Part shown: piece after piece, positions 45,001 to 53,335 of the stretch
Layout: every line of letters begins with the position of its first letter
Position numbering within the stretch: position 1 is the stretch's first letter
DNA from: Akkermansiaceae bacterium
GTDB lineage: Bacteria > Verrucomicrobiota > Verrucomicrobiia > Verrucomicrobiales > Akkermansiaceae
Length of the DNA stretch: 64,000 nucleotides
Assembly (NCBI GenBank): GCA_905182405.1
Contig: CAJJBQ010000001.1
Location: 806,001 to 870,000, forward strand
Direction: 5' to 3'
Made by a program: the position numbers and the translations under genes
The notes under the pieces: generated by a model
Told to the model about the DNA's origin: nothing
Database searches by the model: none
The model's input: only the letters and a program-made list of their open reading frames with translations

Positions 45001-46254
45001 AAGAACGCGGGAAACCGCTTCCATCAAGGGTGGCTTGAGCAGTGGGTCAAGAAGCCCGAAGACCATTGCCCAAGTGTCGCGCCGGATGAAGCCAATGACA
45101 TCGCCGCCTACCTCGCGAGCGTGAAGGAGAAAGACCTTCCCGCTCTCAAAGGTGACGCCAAAGCAGGGGGGAAGCTCATCGAAGAGCTCCACTTTATGCC
45201 TTGGGCGGAGAAGCTCGCCAAGAGTTCCAAGTACACGCGCGGTGGACTCCAGGCCCTTCTTCTTCATCCCCAACAACATGCCAAGCACACCACTTTTCCC
45301 AACCTCCGCTTAAGCAATCAGGAAGCTGCCGACATTGCTGCTTGGATTGAGTCCAGGGATCCCAAGGTTTCCCCGGCCGCCGCCGGTGATGCGGCGAAAG
45401 GAGAAGCTCTTGTGGCCCAGCGATGCGCCACCTGTCATGAACCTGGAAAAGGGGTGAAGTATGAGTTTCCGGCCAAGGACTTAAAGGAGATGTGGAATAC
45501 CGAGTGGCTCGAACACGGTTGCCTCTCCGAAGAGGAGGGGAATGCTCCGGAACTTGGTCTTAGCCTCGATGACAAGCAGGCGCTCTTCGCTTTCAAGAAC
45601 ATCGACGGGAATAAGAACTACACCTCGCTCCGACGTTTCGTGCCGCACGAATATGCGACGCGTGCGATGGAGCGATTCCAGTGTGCCAGCTGTCACTCGG
45701 GCGAGAACAAGCTCCCCGAGATCTCGCTTGCGGGTGAGAAGTTCCACAGCGATTGGCTTCAGTCTCTTCTTCAAGGTGAAGGTTTAAAAGTGAGGCCGTG
45801 GATGTCTGCCCGCATGCCGGGATTCCCGGGTCATGCCGACTCTCTCGCCAAAGGAATGACCTATCGAGCTGGAATGGACCTTTCCGAATCGAAGTTCGAA
45901 GTTGATTCCACTTTATCCAAATCCGGGAAGGAAATCGCAGGGCTGACGGGCTACGCCTGCGTCACCTGCCATGCCGCTGGCGAGACTCCTGCACTTCAGG
46001 CCTTCGAGGGGCAGGGGCCTAACCTGCAGCTTTCCAGTGATCGTCTTCGTCAGGGATACTATCGCTCCTGGATGTTCTGGCCTCAGCGTCACGCGCCGCT
46101 CACCATCATGCCGAAATATACCGTCGATAAAGAACGCGCGCTCAACGCGACTTTTTACGAGGGTGATGCCGACAAGCAGTTCGAAGCGATCCGCCATTAT
46201 CTCCGCACGCTGGAAGGTGCGGAGAAGGCACCTGTTCCAGCGAAGGAAGAGTAG
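42091..46254 (+). CDS. Giant exported propeller protein with four heme c sites (DUF6797-like N terminus)
   Basis: 1387 residues; start at 42091 (MTTFSRAVFLGGILPFLIGS signal peptide) preferred to 42043. Residues about 30-280 (WWDVMDTGPFISDTFLGFGP, then VFDTETLRMVGGFKG) match what I know as DUF6797. A propeller follows (RLHDLNGDGEADFYECFNND, WGLRAPGGLGIGPNG), then an Ig-like and a PA14/carbohydrate-binding-like region, and finally a cytochrome block with CVKCH (944), CATCH (1112), CASCH (1198) and CVTCH (1290). It is likely a periplasmic or outer-membrane redox protein coupling sugar oxidation to a multi-heme wire. No neighbour shares its strand. Confidence 0.87.
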   Translation: MTTFSRAVFLGGILPFLIGSSLAETRAKLTQERLAENAKASWWDVMDTGPFISDTFLGFGPKGEVAVLKGIAINLGDKEDHSVVFDTETLRMVGGFKGTVKLEGTPWSGKHNDNSYLPEDREDYFFATNKGLGVAVDGDWDDPRETQNGPLPDAQGKYLGLYRHEAGTVLSYSVSGSKFLEMPWTLGKGMLRSFEFERLKKGVELLVSDQLDGGRKIEVSLRGAPDGVRLKTLPSGRIVVSLQKDSAGSFDVVFAPEGVEVPVAKRSSLKALTEGGPSLFPEVITTKGRTSEAKAGYAVDDIPLPKDNPWESNIRFGAFDFFSDGNRAACSSWNGDVWIAEGIQGDLSEIKWRRFASGLYQTLGLKIVDDVIYAHGRDQLTRLHDLNGDGEADFYECFNNDVLITPGFHEFAFDLQTDKEGNFYFSKAAPVLSGGRGFSELTEHTGTILKVSSDGRTSERMAWGLRAPGGLGIGPNGEMTTGENEGSYVPRCKITWSKPDGSSFHGVVPSEWDGKAFVGNLPGMPTDYERPLCWLPYYVDNSSGSQMWVPENSPWKNHAGKMFHISYGKSSIYRTLIDEVGGQVQGGVYRLPIELTTASMRGRFHPKTGDLYIIGFRGWQTNGGTGFQRVRFVSDEKPVPMKLEAFKNGIRVEFSAPLDAEIAMDPRRYSVSKWDYIWGPQYGSGRFSIDEMDSVAREHALIEPSKGSVNQVDAVEVRAAQLLPDGKSVFLYIPKMTPAMQMEVRMDLADVAKKEFKETIWNTVHNLRPAFADHGLDLTNLPVIKKEARGEPGLILSTSKGSADDAVVVDRLALTIEERKAVTVFISEPQAVFEGGIIVEARDQRAFRLEGNGWASLKINGKQIMEGELPLECPPLELEAGSQSIYCHFKGVQKGTSRIRLLWSGSDFVMEPVKPSAYRYTSNSMLAAKEKARKGRNLFAAMNCVKCHTPDKNHFKSGKMPELFESLPDFKNAGNRFHQGWLEQWVKKPEDHCPSVAPDEANDIAAYLASVKEKDLPALKGDAKAGGKLIEELHFMPWAEKLAKSSKYTRGGLQALLLHPQQHAKHTTFPNLRLSNQEAADIAAWIESRDPKVSPAAAGDAAKGEALVAQRCATCHEPGKGVKYEFPAKDLKEMWNTEWLEHGCLSEEEGNAPELGLSLDDKQALFAFKNIDGNKNYTSLRRFVPHEYATRAMERFQCASCHSGENKLPEISLAGEKFHSDWLQSLLQGEGLKVRPWMSARMPGFPGHADSLAKGMTYRAGMDLSESKFEVDSTLSKSGKEIAGLTGYACVTCHAAGETPALQAFEGQGPNLQLSSDRLRQGYYRSWMFWPQRHAPLTIMPKYTVDKERALNATFYEGDADKQFEAIRHYLRTLEGAEKAPVPAKEE

Positions 46255-46261
46255 TGATTTC

Positions 46262-46371
46262 TCTTTTTGAGCATAACCGGAGCGAAGCGGGACGACTTTA
46301 TCGGTGAACATGGTGGCGCACATCGAGGCGAGATGGACGCCGGCGGAGAAGCCATGATGCCGATTTTTCAT
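46262..46371 (-). pseudogene. Esterase (alpha/beta hydrolase) scrap
   Basis: Reads HHGFSAGVHLASMCATMFTD then KVVPLRSGYAQ. GFSAGxHLAS is the nucleophile elbow of BD-FAE/CE10-type esterases as in the intact gene at 21710 (GFSAGGH). Only about 30 codons remain. Confidence 0.45.
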
Positions 46372-46436
46372 TCGGAGGCATGGGCGCGCGGCGAAGGACT
46401 GCGACCCTGCAGCCTGGTGCCAGTAAGCGTGAGCTA

Positions 46437-46759
46437 ATGAGGCGTTTTAAGATCAGCCCTACTGTGGGCTATGAGTGGATCAATCGTTTCAAAACAAAGG
46501 TATCTCGAAGGTGCCCTCACCAAGCACGGTGACCGAGATCCTTCGGCGAAATAATCGTTTAGAAGAATGTCCGCGTGAGTAATGGGACTATCAGCGATTC
46601 GAGTATCCTCACCCCAACGATCTTTGACAAATGGAGGATAAGGGAGACTTTCTGATGTCTGATGAGAGACGCGGTCACCCGCTAACGGTGTGCGACGATC
46701 ACTCGAACGAAGATCTGATCTGTCCCCTGTCCACTACGTGTCCAGTCTTCACAGTATGA
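46437..46759 (+). pseudogene. IS481-family transposase remnant
   Basis: An N-terminal helix-turn-helix piece (MRRFKISPTVGYEWINRFK) is followed after frameshifts by FEYPHPNDL-stop-QMEDKGDF and SDERRGHPLTVCDDHS, which match the start of the rve/DDE domain of IS481 transposases (..PNDLWQMDFKG... and RRCHPLTVLDDHSR). The Trp codon of LWQ has become TGA. The remainder ends with unrelated sequence at 46759. Confidence 0.7.
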
Positions 46760-46774
46760 ATCCCCGCCGGGGAT
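46760..46774. terminator. Short perfect hairpin downstream of yidC
   Basis: ATCCCC-GCC-GGGGAT, 15 bp beyond the yidC stop. No T-run in either direction; possible terminator of the rpmH-yidC operon. Confidence 0.35.
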
Positions 46775-46788
46775 GTTGGGAACGTCCC

Positions 46789-48678
46789 TTAGCCTCCGGT
46801 TTTTGGTCCGCGGGGCTTTTTGAGCTTTGCGGTTTCCTGGCCTGAGGCTTGTCCTTTCTTGCGCAGCTTTTGCTGTTTTTGTGCTTCTTCGGCGCGTTCG
46901 GACATCTTTTGCATAAAGGTTTTCTTACCGGCTTTCTTGGAAGTCTTGAGCTCAGGCTCGGGCATTTTTTGCATGAGCCAGGTCTGGCCGATGGAGAAGA
47001 TGTTCTGGGTGGTCCAGTAGAGGGCGAGGGCGGAGGCGAAGTTGTAGCAGAAGAAGAAGAACATGATGGGCATGAACATCATGATGCGGCGTTGCATTTT
47101 ATCGCCGGTGCTGGGGGTCATTTTCATCTGCAGGACCATCGTGACGGCCATGAGGATAGGGAGGATGTTAACGGGGACCGGGTCGCCGAGGAAGGGGAGG
47201 CCGAAGGGAAGGTTTCCCATCGTGTCAGGCTGAGAGAGGTCGGTGACCCACATGAAGGGCTGGTTCCGCAGTTCGACGGCGTATTGCAGCATGGTGAAGA
47301 AGCCGAAGAAGACGGGGATCTGGACGAGGAGGGGGAGGCAACCACCCATCGGATTGACTCCGAACTCGCGATACATCTTCATCGTTTCCTGTTGAATCTT
47401 ATTGGGATCGTCCGCATATTTCTCCTTGAGTAATGCCATTTTCGGCTGGAGTTTGGACATGCGCTTCATGGTCCGGGTGGACTTGGCATGGAGCGGCCAC
47501 ATCGCGGTGCGGATCAGGATTGTGAGGACGACGACGGCCCAGCCCCATGACCAGGAGTTTTTTTCGCTTCCGAAGAGACTGGAGAGCTTGTTGAGAATCC
47601 AGTTCAGGGTCCGGCTGATTGGACTGAAGAAGCCGTAGTTCATGACGTCATCTTTATTGCCATCGAGGCTGCGGATGAGGGAATTGTCTTTTGGCCCCAT
47701 GTAGATGTCGTAGACGAGGGTCCGGCCCTTTTCGGGGGAGAGGTTTTCGCCGGGAAGGCTGATTGATTGGGTGAGGAGGGGGGCGATGTCGCCGCCGCGT
47801 TCCAGTGGAAGCGTGACTTTGTCGGGCTGGGCGCGGACGATGCTGGGAAAATCTTCGGCGGGATCGACGATGGTGGCGAAGAATTGGTTTTCGACGCCGG
47901 CAAAATCGAGGGTTTGCTCGGTGGATGCAGTGAAGTCGATTTTCTCCTTACCGAAGAAGCCCCCTTTGAAATAGCCGGGATGTTCGGATTCGAAGTTGCC
48001 CTTGTCCTGCCAGAAGAAGTTGACGTAGTCAGCGCGCTCACCCTTGTGGAGGGGAGCGGTCGATCCGGTGACCAATTGGATGGTGCCCAGAGGAATATCG
48101 ATCTTAGAGGTGTTGAAGAGCTCGATGGTCAATTGGAGGCGATAGGCGGTGCCTTCGCCCTCGGCGACCTTTCGCCAGGTTTTTTTGACGCCGAGTCCGT
48201 TAGTGAGCTCACCAATGTAGACGACGGAGTTTTCGTCTTTTGAAAATTCTTTGTAGAAGGGTTTGTCGAGAGCCACTCCACCAGGTCCGAGGAGGGCGCC
48301 GATACGATTGGGCCCGAGGTCGTTCATGCGGACCTTACGGGTGAGGTCCTTGACGGCGAGTTCGTTCTTAAAGGTGGCCTCCTTGATGCCTCCTTCGAGT
48401 GAGGAGAGTTCGAAAATGGTCTCGTCGGTTTCGATTAGGTGGAGTTCATCGTTGCCGACGGCTTCCACTGGAGGAGTGACGACGAGTCCGGGATTTTCCG
48501 TGCTGGCATCCAGGCTTGCGGAAGTTTTCGGGTCCTCCGCTGCTTGGGCGGCCCTCTTTTGGCCGGCTTCCTCAGCCTGGCGTTCGCGCAAGATCTTGTT
48601 GTTCTCGCTACTTACGTGGAAGTTGTAGGCGAGCAGAATACTGCAAATGATGACGACGATCCAAGCTTTACGATCCAT
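46789..48678 (-). CDS. yidC: Membrane protein insertase YidC
   Basis: A 629-residue inner-membrane insertase of the Gram-negative type: N-terminal anchor (AWIVVIICSILLAYNFHVSS), a periplasmic domain of about 300 residues, then the conserved five-helix core with WGWAVVVLTILIRTAMWPLH (containing the hydrophilic-groove Arg), KMALLKEKYADDPNKIQQET, GCLPLLVQIPVFFGFFTMLQ and FFFFCYNFASALALYWTTQN. The C terminus is very basic, suited to ribosome contact. It inserts membrane proteins alone or with SecYEG. Last gene of the rpmH-rnpA-yidD-yidC block; 14 bp after yidD. Confidence 0.97.
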   Translation of the reverse strand: MDRKAWIVVIICSILLAYNFHVSSENNKILRERQAEEAGQKRAAQAAEDPKTSASLDASTENPGLVVTPPVEAVGNDELHLIETDETIFELSSLEGGIKEATFKNELAVKDLTRKVRMNDLGPNRIGALLGPGGVALDKPFYKEFSKDENSVVYIGELTNGLGVKKTWRKVAEGEGTAYRLQLTIELFNTSKIDIPLGTIQLVTGSTAPLHKGERADYVNFFWQDKGNFESEHPGYFKGGFFGKEKIDFTASTEQTLDFAGVENQFFATIVDPAEDFPSIVRAQPDKVTLPLERGGDIAPLLTQSISLPGENLSPEKGRTLVYDIYMGPKDNSLIRSLDGNKDDVMNYGFFSPISRTLNWILNKLSSLFGSEKNSWSWGWAVVVLTILIRTAMWPLHAKSTRTMKRMSKLQPKMALLKEKYADDPNKIQQETMKMYREFGVNPMGGCLPLLVQIPVFFGFFTMLQYAVELRNQPFMWVTDLSQPDTMGNLPFGLPFLGDPVPVNILPILMAVTMVLQMKMTPSTGDKMQRRIMMFMPIMFFFFCYNFASALALYWTTQNIFSIGQTWLMQKMPEPELKTSKKAGKKTFMQKMSERAEEAQKQQKLRKKGQASGQETAKLKKPRGPKTGG

Positions 48679-48692
48679 GATTTATAAAAGGG

Positions 48693-48947
48693 TCAATGTT
48701 GAGATGATTGAGGTCTCGTGGGTGGGACGGGGTCATAACCGGACCCGCCCCAAGGATGACAGCGTATAATTCTGCGAATCCCAAGCCAGCTGCCTTTGAG
48801 AGAGCCGTGGGTTTCGACTGCTTCGAGAAAATAGTGCGAGCAGGTCGGAGCGTAGCGGCAGCCTGCGTGTGGTCCAGCCAGTGCTTTCATGAAAGGCCGA
48901 AGAAAGATTTGGTAGAAGCGGATGACAATGCGGATGAGCCGTTTCAT
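48693..48947 (-). CDS. yidD: Membrane protein insertion efficiency factor YidD
   Basis: An 84-residue protein: [40 protein letters not shown] and GWxx-like [14 protein letters not shown], the complete YidD signature with three conserved Cys. The start at 48947 overlaps the rnpA stop as ATGA and matches the usual MKR...IRFYQ start; an in-frame ATG at 48962 would add five residues. It assists YidC-dependent insertion at the inner membrane. Confidence 0.95.
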   Translation of the reverse strand: MKRLIRIVIRFYQIFLRPFMKALAGPHAGCRYAPTCSHYFLEAVETHGSLKGSWLGIRRIIRCHPWGGSGYDPVPPTRPQSSQH

Positions 48948-49300
48948 GCGTTTTCGCTCCAAAGGTTGAGCCGTTTGGCGGTTTTGATCCAGTCGGCCTC
49001 GAGTTCCTGATAGGTGGCGTCGACGGCGCGAAAACGAGCGATGGTGACGAAACGATACTGGTCGGGGAGGTGATCACCCCATTTCCGGACGATTTCGCGG
49101 AAGCGGCGGCGAAGAAGGTTGCGCGTGACTGCTCTTTTCGAAGCTTTCTTCGAGGTGATGAAGCCGAATCTTCGACCATCGAGGCTTGGGTCCAAGTGGG
49201 AACCGATGACAAGAAAGCGTCCGGCGGCTGATCGTCCTTCGGTGCGCACAGTCCGAAACTCGCTCCAGTCGAGCATGCGTCGCTTGCGGGAAAGTTCCAT
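48944..49300 (-). CDS. rnpA: Ribonuclease P protein component
   Basis: A 118-residue basic protein: [40 protein letters not shown] and [10 protein letters not shown] with the RNR motif, then [20 protein letters not shown]. It binds the RNase P RNA and helps to mature tRNA 5' ends. It lies 63 bp after rpmH and overlaps yidD. Confidence 0.96.
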   Translation of the reverse strand: MELSRKRRMLDWSEFRTVRTEGRSAAGRFLVIGSHLDPSLDGRRFGFITSKKASKRAVTRNLLRRRFREIVRKWGDHLPDQYRFVTIARFRAVDATYQELEADWIKTAKRLNLWSENA

Positions 49301-49363
49301 AGCTGCGACGGCACGCTGAAAAAAAGAAGGCCGCCTGAGGAAAACTCGAAGGCGGCCAGCTGA

Positions 49364-49549
49364 TTACTTGGTATTGTTCTGCACCGTGTGGCGCTTGAAG
49401 TGAATCTCGGCCCCTTTTGGAAGGAGGCGCTTGCGGCCTTTACGACGGCGATTCTTAAGAATGCCGCGACCCGCCTTGTCAGCCATGCGGGCACGGAAGC
49501 CGTGTTGACGCTTACGGACTCGCTTCGAAGGCTGATAAGTTCTTTTCAT
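49364..49549 (-). CDS. rpmH: Ribosomal protein bL34
   Basis: 61 residues, starting [20 protein letters not shown], the invariant L34 N terminus, followed by the usual [11 protein letters not shown] core. It carries about 15 extra C-terminal residues ([15 protein letters not shown]) beyond the common 44-46 residue form. First gene of the block; no strong Shine-Dalgarno is visible. Confidence 0.96.
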   Translation of the reverse strand: MKRTYQPSKRVRKRQHGFRARMADKAGRGILKNRRRKGRKRLLPKGAEIHFKRHTVQNNTK

Positions 49550-50033
49550 AGCAGTAGGTCGGAAAAAGGTTCAGTAGTCGCCTCTCCAATTTGGTGAGGG
49601 AGGCGGAGACTAGCCAGATGAGCGTTCTTGTCAACTCATCGTGGATTTTTTTAAAGGAAATTTTTACTCAAAGCGGCCCGCACTAGCACTTCCTCTCCAA
49701 CTTTCTTGTTCAACGGAGATATTGGTTATGCAGCGACTCTCTTGGTAGGTGGGTTTGAGCAAGTATTTGAAGCTCCTGAGACAGTAGGAGACTGAATACG
49801 TATGGTTGAGCCAAGGAAAACGCCTTTCTCTGATTAATCATCTAAAGTCATGTAAGCCGAATTGGTGACGCGATGGAGGACGGGACTTCTCTTCGTGAGA
49901 ATGTCCCGCAAGAGCCAAGCTCCCTAATTAAGTGGCACTTTCGTCACATTTCCACTTTTGTTATTTACGATTATCGTGTCTTAATCCTGACCGGTCGAAA
50001 GTTAGCGGCTTTCGTGACTAAATCTATACACAC
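49550..50033. other. Divergent promoter region between rpmH and the first porin
   Basis: 480 bp without a gene. Holds the rpmH promoter candidate (49607-49634) and a hairpin at 49881-49908 (CGGGAC...GTCCCG with an inner CTC/GAG pairing). dnaA, often next to rpmH, is absent, and I see no DnaA box cluster. Confidence 0.45.
49607..49634 (-). promoter_or_regulatory. Putative sigma-70 promoter for rpmH-rnpA-yidD-yidC
   Basis: On the minus strand TTGACA (49634-49629) is followed after 16 bases by TAGTCT (49612-49607), about 58 bp before the rpmH start. Perfect -35, weak -10. Confidence 0.4.
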
Positions 50034-51206
50034 ATGAATAAAAAATTGATCCAAGCAATTAGTGCTGGCGTGACTGCCACCACCCTCAGCGCCCTCGCTG
50101 GCGATACCTCGGTGGCTCCTCCCGCGCCCGTAAACAACGGAAACTGGTGCGATACCCTGCAGGATATGGGCACTCTTTATAAGGATAATAAGAGTCCTTA
50201 CATTCAGGAGATCAAGGTCTTCGGACGGGCTCATTATCAGTTTAGCTATGTCGATGGTGAGAACAACAATGTGGACTTTTCCGAGAATGGTGGCGAGCTG
50301 CGCCGGTTCCGTTTGGGCACTTCGATCAAGTTCCTCAACGGCTTTAAGCTCGTTGGTCGCGCAAACCTTGAAAAGGGTGGCTTCCGTAGCGACCAGTTAG
50401 GCTATAACGGCATGGACGAGTTGTATCTTGAGTATGGTTTGGGCGATGTCGCTGGATTTGAGGATGTGGCTATCGGATACGGTCGTTACAAAGTTGCTTT
50501 CGGTGGCGAAGAGCACATCTCTTCGAAGAAGATTAAGACGGTTGAGCGCTCGAACCTCAATAATTTTTACGCACCAAGCCGTTCCACAGGAGTGCTTATC
50601 GATGCTTCCCGGGGTGACATCGATTACACCTTGGGTGTATTCTCAACAGATGCTGACCAGACTCTCGGTCAGTGGGACGAAGGTATTGCTTACTACGGAA
50701 GCGCTGCGTTCGGCGCTTTCGATGGAGATATGACGATTGATTTCGTTTATAACGATGCTGATCCTGTTTTGGACGAAGACACCTTCGGATACGAGTGGGC
50801 GACTTCAGTCACACACCAGTCTGAGATCGGAAACTGGGACCTTCTGCTCAATGGTACCTACGGTGAAACCCACAATGGTGCTGAAGTTTATGGTCTTGTT
50901 GTGATGCCATCGACTTTCCTCATTGAAGACAAATTGGAAGCTGTTTTCCGCTACCAGTATGCCGCTTCTGATGATCCTGCTGGTTTCAGCATCAACAGCC
51001 GTTCGGTTCGCAACTCTGCTGCATCTGACGGTGTTGGCATCGTGAATGGCGGTGATGAGAACCACACCATCTACGCTGGCCTCAATTACTTCCTCTGCGA
51101 CCACAACGCCAAGGTGATGGTGGGAGCTGAGTATGAGACCTTCGAAGGAACCGTCACAGACGTGGAAGCGACCACTCTCTGGGCTGCCTTCCGCATGTAT
51201 TTCTAA
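50034..51206 (+). CDS. OprP/OprO-like outer-membrane porin
   Basis: A 390-residue beta-barrel protein with a signal peptide (MNKKLIQAISAGVTATTLSALA/G). Alternating hydrophobic strands throughout (IKVFGRAHYQFSYVDGENNN, GELRRFRLGTSIKFLNGFKL, YLEYGLGDVAGFEDVAIGYG) and a C-terminal strand ending VEATTLWAAFRMYF with terminal Phe, the outer-membrane assembly signal. It resembles the phosphate-selective porin O/P family. The ion it passes is not known; phosphate is only a family-based guess. A strong terminator follows, then a paralogue, so the two are separate transcription units. Confidence 0.85.
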   Translation: MNKKLIQAISAGVTATTLSALAGDTSVAPPAPVNNGNWCDTLQDMGTLYKDNKSPYIQEIKVFGRAHYQFSYVDGENNNVDFSENGGELRRFRLGTSIKFLNGFKLVGRANLEKGGFRSDQLGYNGMDELYLEYGLGDVAGFEDVAIGYGRYKVAFGGEEHISSKKIKTVERSNLNNFYAPSRSTGVLIDASRGDIDYTLGVFSTDADQTLGQWDEGIAYYGSAAFGAFDGDMTIDFVYNDADPVLDEDTFGYEWATSVTHQSEIGNWDLLLNGTYGETHNGAEVYGLVVMPSTFLIEDKLEAVFRYQYAASDDPAGFSINSRSVRNSAASDGVGIVNGGDENHTIYAGLNYFLCDHNAKVMVGAEYETFEGTVTDVEATTLWAAFRMYF

Positions 51207-51235
51207 GAACGCAAGATAGCGTCTTTTTCAACTAA

Positions 51236-51268
51236 GCGGGTGTCCTGAAAAGGACACCCGCATTTTTT
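51236..51268 (+). terminator. Strong intrinsic terminator of the first porin gene
   Basis: 11-bp perfect stem GCGGGTGTCCT / AGGACACCCGC with a GAAA tetraloop, followed by A and six T, 29 bp after the porin stop. Confidence 0.92.
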
Positions 51269-51334
51269 GTGGATATTCTCGGGTTTGAGGAAGGGGCTGG
51301 AGGTCGCCTGATCCATCCAGCCGGTGAGATGAAG

Positions 51335-51348
51335 TGACAATTTTGTCA
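51335..51348. promoter_or_regulatory. Palindrome upstream of the second porin gene
   Basis: TGACAA-TT-TTGTCA, 50 bp before the start at 51399. It could be an operator near the -35 region. No regulator is identifiable. Confidence 0.35.
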
Positions 51349-51398
51349 AAATACCGGTTGGCCTCTTGTCCAAAGTATGGCTTTCTAAGCGCCAATTG

Positions 51399-52559
51399 AT
51401 GATAAAGATTCGAACCACCGCCACTCTTGCTCTGACTGCCGTCGGAGCTTTCGCTGGAGAAACGATCCAAGAAACCGAAAAGCCCGAGAATAATGGGGAT
51501 TGGTGCGAGCGTTTCGATTCTCTAACTGAAATTTACAAGGATAAGAAAAATCCATACATTCAGGAGGTCGAGCTCTACTTGAGGGCGCACTACCAGTTTG
51601 GCCACACTGAAGGAAATTTCTTCGGCCGGGATTTCTCCGGCGCTGGAGGCGAGTTCCGGCGTTTCCGTGTGGGTGCTGCGATCGAGTTCCTGGATGGATT
51701 CAAGTTGGTTGGGCGCATCAATGTCGAGGATGGCGATTATCGTGACGACAAGATCGCTTACGATGATTTCGATCAACTGTATCTTGAGTATGACTTCGGG
51801 GACGTGGGCATCTTTGAGAATGTCGTTTTAGGCTATGGTCGATATAAGATCGCCTTCGGTGGGGAAGAGCACGATTCCTCTAGTGAGATCAAAACGGTTG
51901 AGCGCTCGAATCTGAATAATTTCTTCGCGCCACGGCGTTCTACCGGCTTTTCGTTGGAAGCGGACTATGAGGATGTAGAGATGAAGTTCGGGGTTTACAC
52001 CACGGACCGAGAAGAGGCTCTTGCTGACTGGAATGCTGGCGTAGCCTACTATGCCGGTTTTGATTTTGACCTTGGGAAAGATCACAATCTTCTGGTAGAT
52101 TTTCTCTACAACGATGCGGATCCGACAAAGGAGCAAGATTCGATTGGTTACAAGTGGGCGACTTCGGTCACCCATCTATCCGAGATTGGAGACATCGACC
52201 TCTTTTTAAATGCGACCTATGGTCGCACTCATGGTGGGAACGATGTCTATGGTTTTGTTGTCATGCCTTCCAAAGAGCTGATTAAGGATAAGCTCGAAGC
52301 AGTGGTCCGCTACCAGTATGCCAACGCCGATGCGAGTGTCTTCGAGATCAGTGACCGGAACGTCGTTAATGTTGCGAGGGCAGAGGGCAACAGTATTCGG
52401 CCAGGAAATCTGAATCACACGATCTATGCAGGGCTCAACTATAACCTTTGCGAGGATCACGCCCGGTTTCAGATTGGCGCCGAATACGAGACGCTCACCG
52501 GACGCTTTCTTGATGTTGAAGCCACGACTCTCTGGGCTGCTTTCAAACTCGACTTCTAG
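51399..52559 (+). CDS. OprP/OprO-like outer-membrane porin (paralogue)
   Basis: 386 residues from ATG 51399 (MIKIRTTATLALTAVGAFAG signal peptide); the 11 residues in front of it are unlikely to be translated. It is homologous along its length to the porin at 50034: YIQEVELYLRAHYQF, KTVERSNLNNFFAPRRSTGF and the end VEATTLWAAFKLDF. Conserved NNGDWC near the mature N terminus in both copies suggests a shared start of the barrel, possibly with a structural Cys. It ends with Phe as barrels do. Its stop codon overlaps the stop of convergent lpxA. Confidence 0.85.
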   Translation: MIKIRTTATLALTAVGAFAGETIQETEKPENNGDWCERFDSLTEIYKDKKNPYIQEVELYLRAHYQFGHTEGNFFGRDFSGAGGEFRRFRVGAAIEFLDGFKLVGRINVEDGDYRDDKIAYDDFDQLYLEYDFGDVGIFENVVLGYGRYKIAFGGEEHDSSSEIKTVERSNLNNFFAPRRSTGFSLEADYEDVEMKFGVYTTDREEALADWNAGVAYYAGFDFDLGKDHNLLVDFLYNDADPTKEQDSIGYKWATSVTHLSEIGDIDLFLNATYGRTHGGNDVYGFVVMPSKELIKDKLEAVVRYQYANADASVFEISDRNVVNVARAEGNSIRPGNLNHTIYAGLNYNLCEDHARFQIGAEYETLTGRFLDVEATTLWAAFKLDF

Positions 52560-53329
52560 CGTATAACGCCGCGCTTGGACGCTTGGATGAAGTCGACGAG
52601 CTGCTTGACACAAGGATGGGTCGCAGCATCTTCCGGGAGGGAGGCGATGGCGTCCGCTAGGTTGAGATCCTTTTGGAAAAAGAGCTTCTTGTAGGCGGTT
52701 TTGAGCGCTCTGAGGTCTTCTTCGCTAAAGCCGCGTCGTTCGAGTCCGATCTTGTTGATACCGCGCACCTGTCCGGGGTTTCCATCGATGATGGTGAAGG
52801 GAGGAATATCCTGGGTGATCTTGGTCATGCCGCCGATGATGGCATGCGCTCCGAGGCGGCAAAATTGATGCACGCCCGAGAGGCCGGAAACGATGACGTA
52901 GTCCTCGGTTTCGACGTGCCCTGCAAGGCTGGCATTGTTCGAGAGGATGTTGTGATTGGCGATCTGGCAATCATGGGCGACGTGGGCGTAGGCCAGAATG
53001 AGGTTATCGTTGCCGATGCGAGTTGGGAGTTTTTCGTGAGTGCCGCGATGGATCGTGACGTTTTCACGGAAGACGTTGCGATCACCGACTTCGAGAGCGG
53101 TGGGCTCGCCCGCATATTTTAAGTCCTGGGATTTGATGCCGATGGCAGCGAAGGAAAAAAACTCGTTATCGTTTCCAATCTTTGAATGTCCATGGATGAC
53201 GACGTGGGAGTGGAGTTTACAGTTGTCGCCCAAGGTGACGTTTCCCTCGATCACGCAGAAGGGACCGATTTCGGCATTTTTACCGATCTGAGCATCGGGC
53301 GAAATGATGGCGCTGGGGTGGATGGACAT
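52556..53329 (-). CDS. lpxA: Acyl-ACP--UDP-N-acetylglucosamine O-acyltransferase
   Basis: 257 residues; first step of lipid A synthesis in the cytoplasm. Left-handed beta-helix hexapeptide repeats from the N terminus (IHPSAIISPDAQIGKNAEIG), ENVTIHRGTHE, ILAYAHVAHDCQIANHNIL with the catalytic His in AHVAHDC, LSGVHQFCRLGAHAIIGGMT, FTIIDGNPGQVRGIN and a C-terminal helical domain (EDLRALKTAYKKLFF). The length is normal. Downstream of a DUF2452 gene by 6 bp, not in the usual lpxD-fabZ-lpxA cluster. It shows that the organism makes lipopolysaccharide. Confidence 0.96.
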   Translation of the reverse strand: MSIHPSAIISPDAQIGKNAEIGPFCVIEGNVTLGDNCKLHSHVVIHGHSKIGNDNEFFSFAAIGIKSQDLKYAGEPTALEVGDRNVFRENVTIHRGTHEKLPTRIGNDNLILAYAHVAHDCQIANHNILSNNASLAGHVETEDYVIVSGLSGVHQFCRLGAHAIIGGMTKITQDIPPFTIIDGNPGQVRGINKIGLERRGFSEEDLRALKTAYKKLFFQKDLNLADAIASLPEDAATHPCVKQLVDFIQASKRGVIR

Positions 53330-53335
53330 AGAGGC

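Larger units (their letters stand above)
46255..46788. other. 530-bp relic zone between the tetra-heme gene and yidC
   Basis: Contains an esterase scrap (46262-46371, minus), an IS481 transposase relic (46437-46759, plus) and a perfect small hairpin (46760-46774). No intact gene. Confidence 0.6.
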
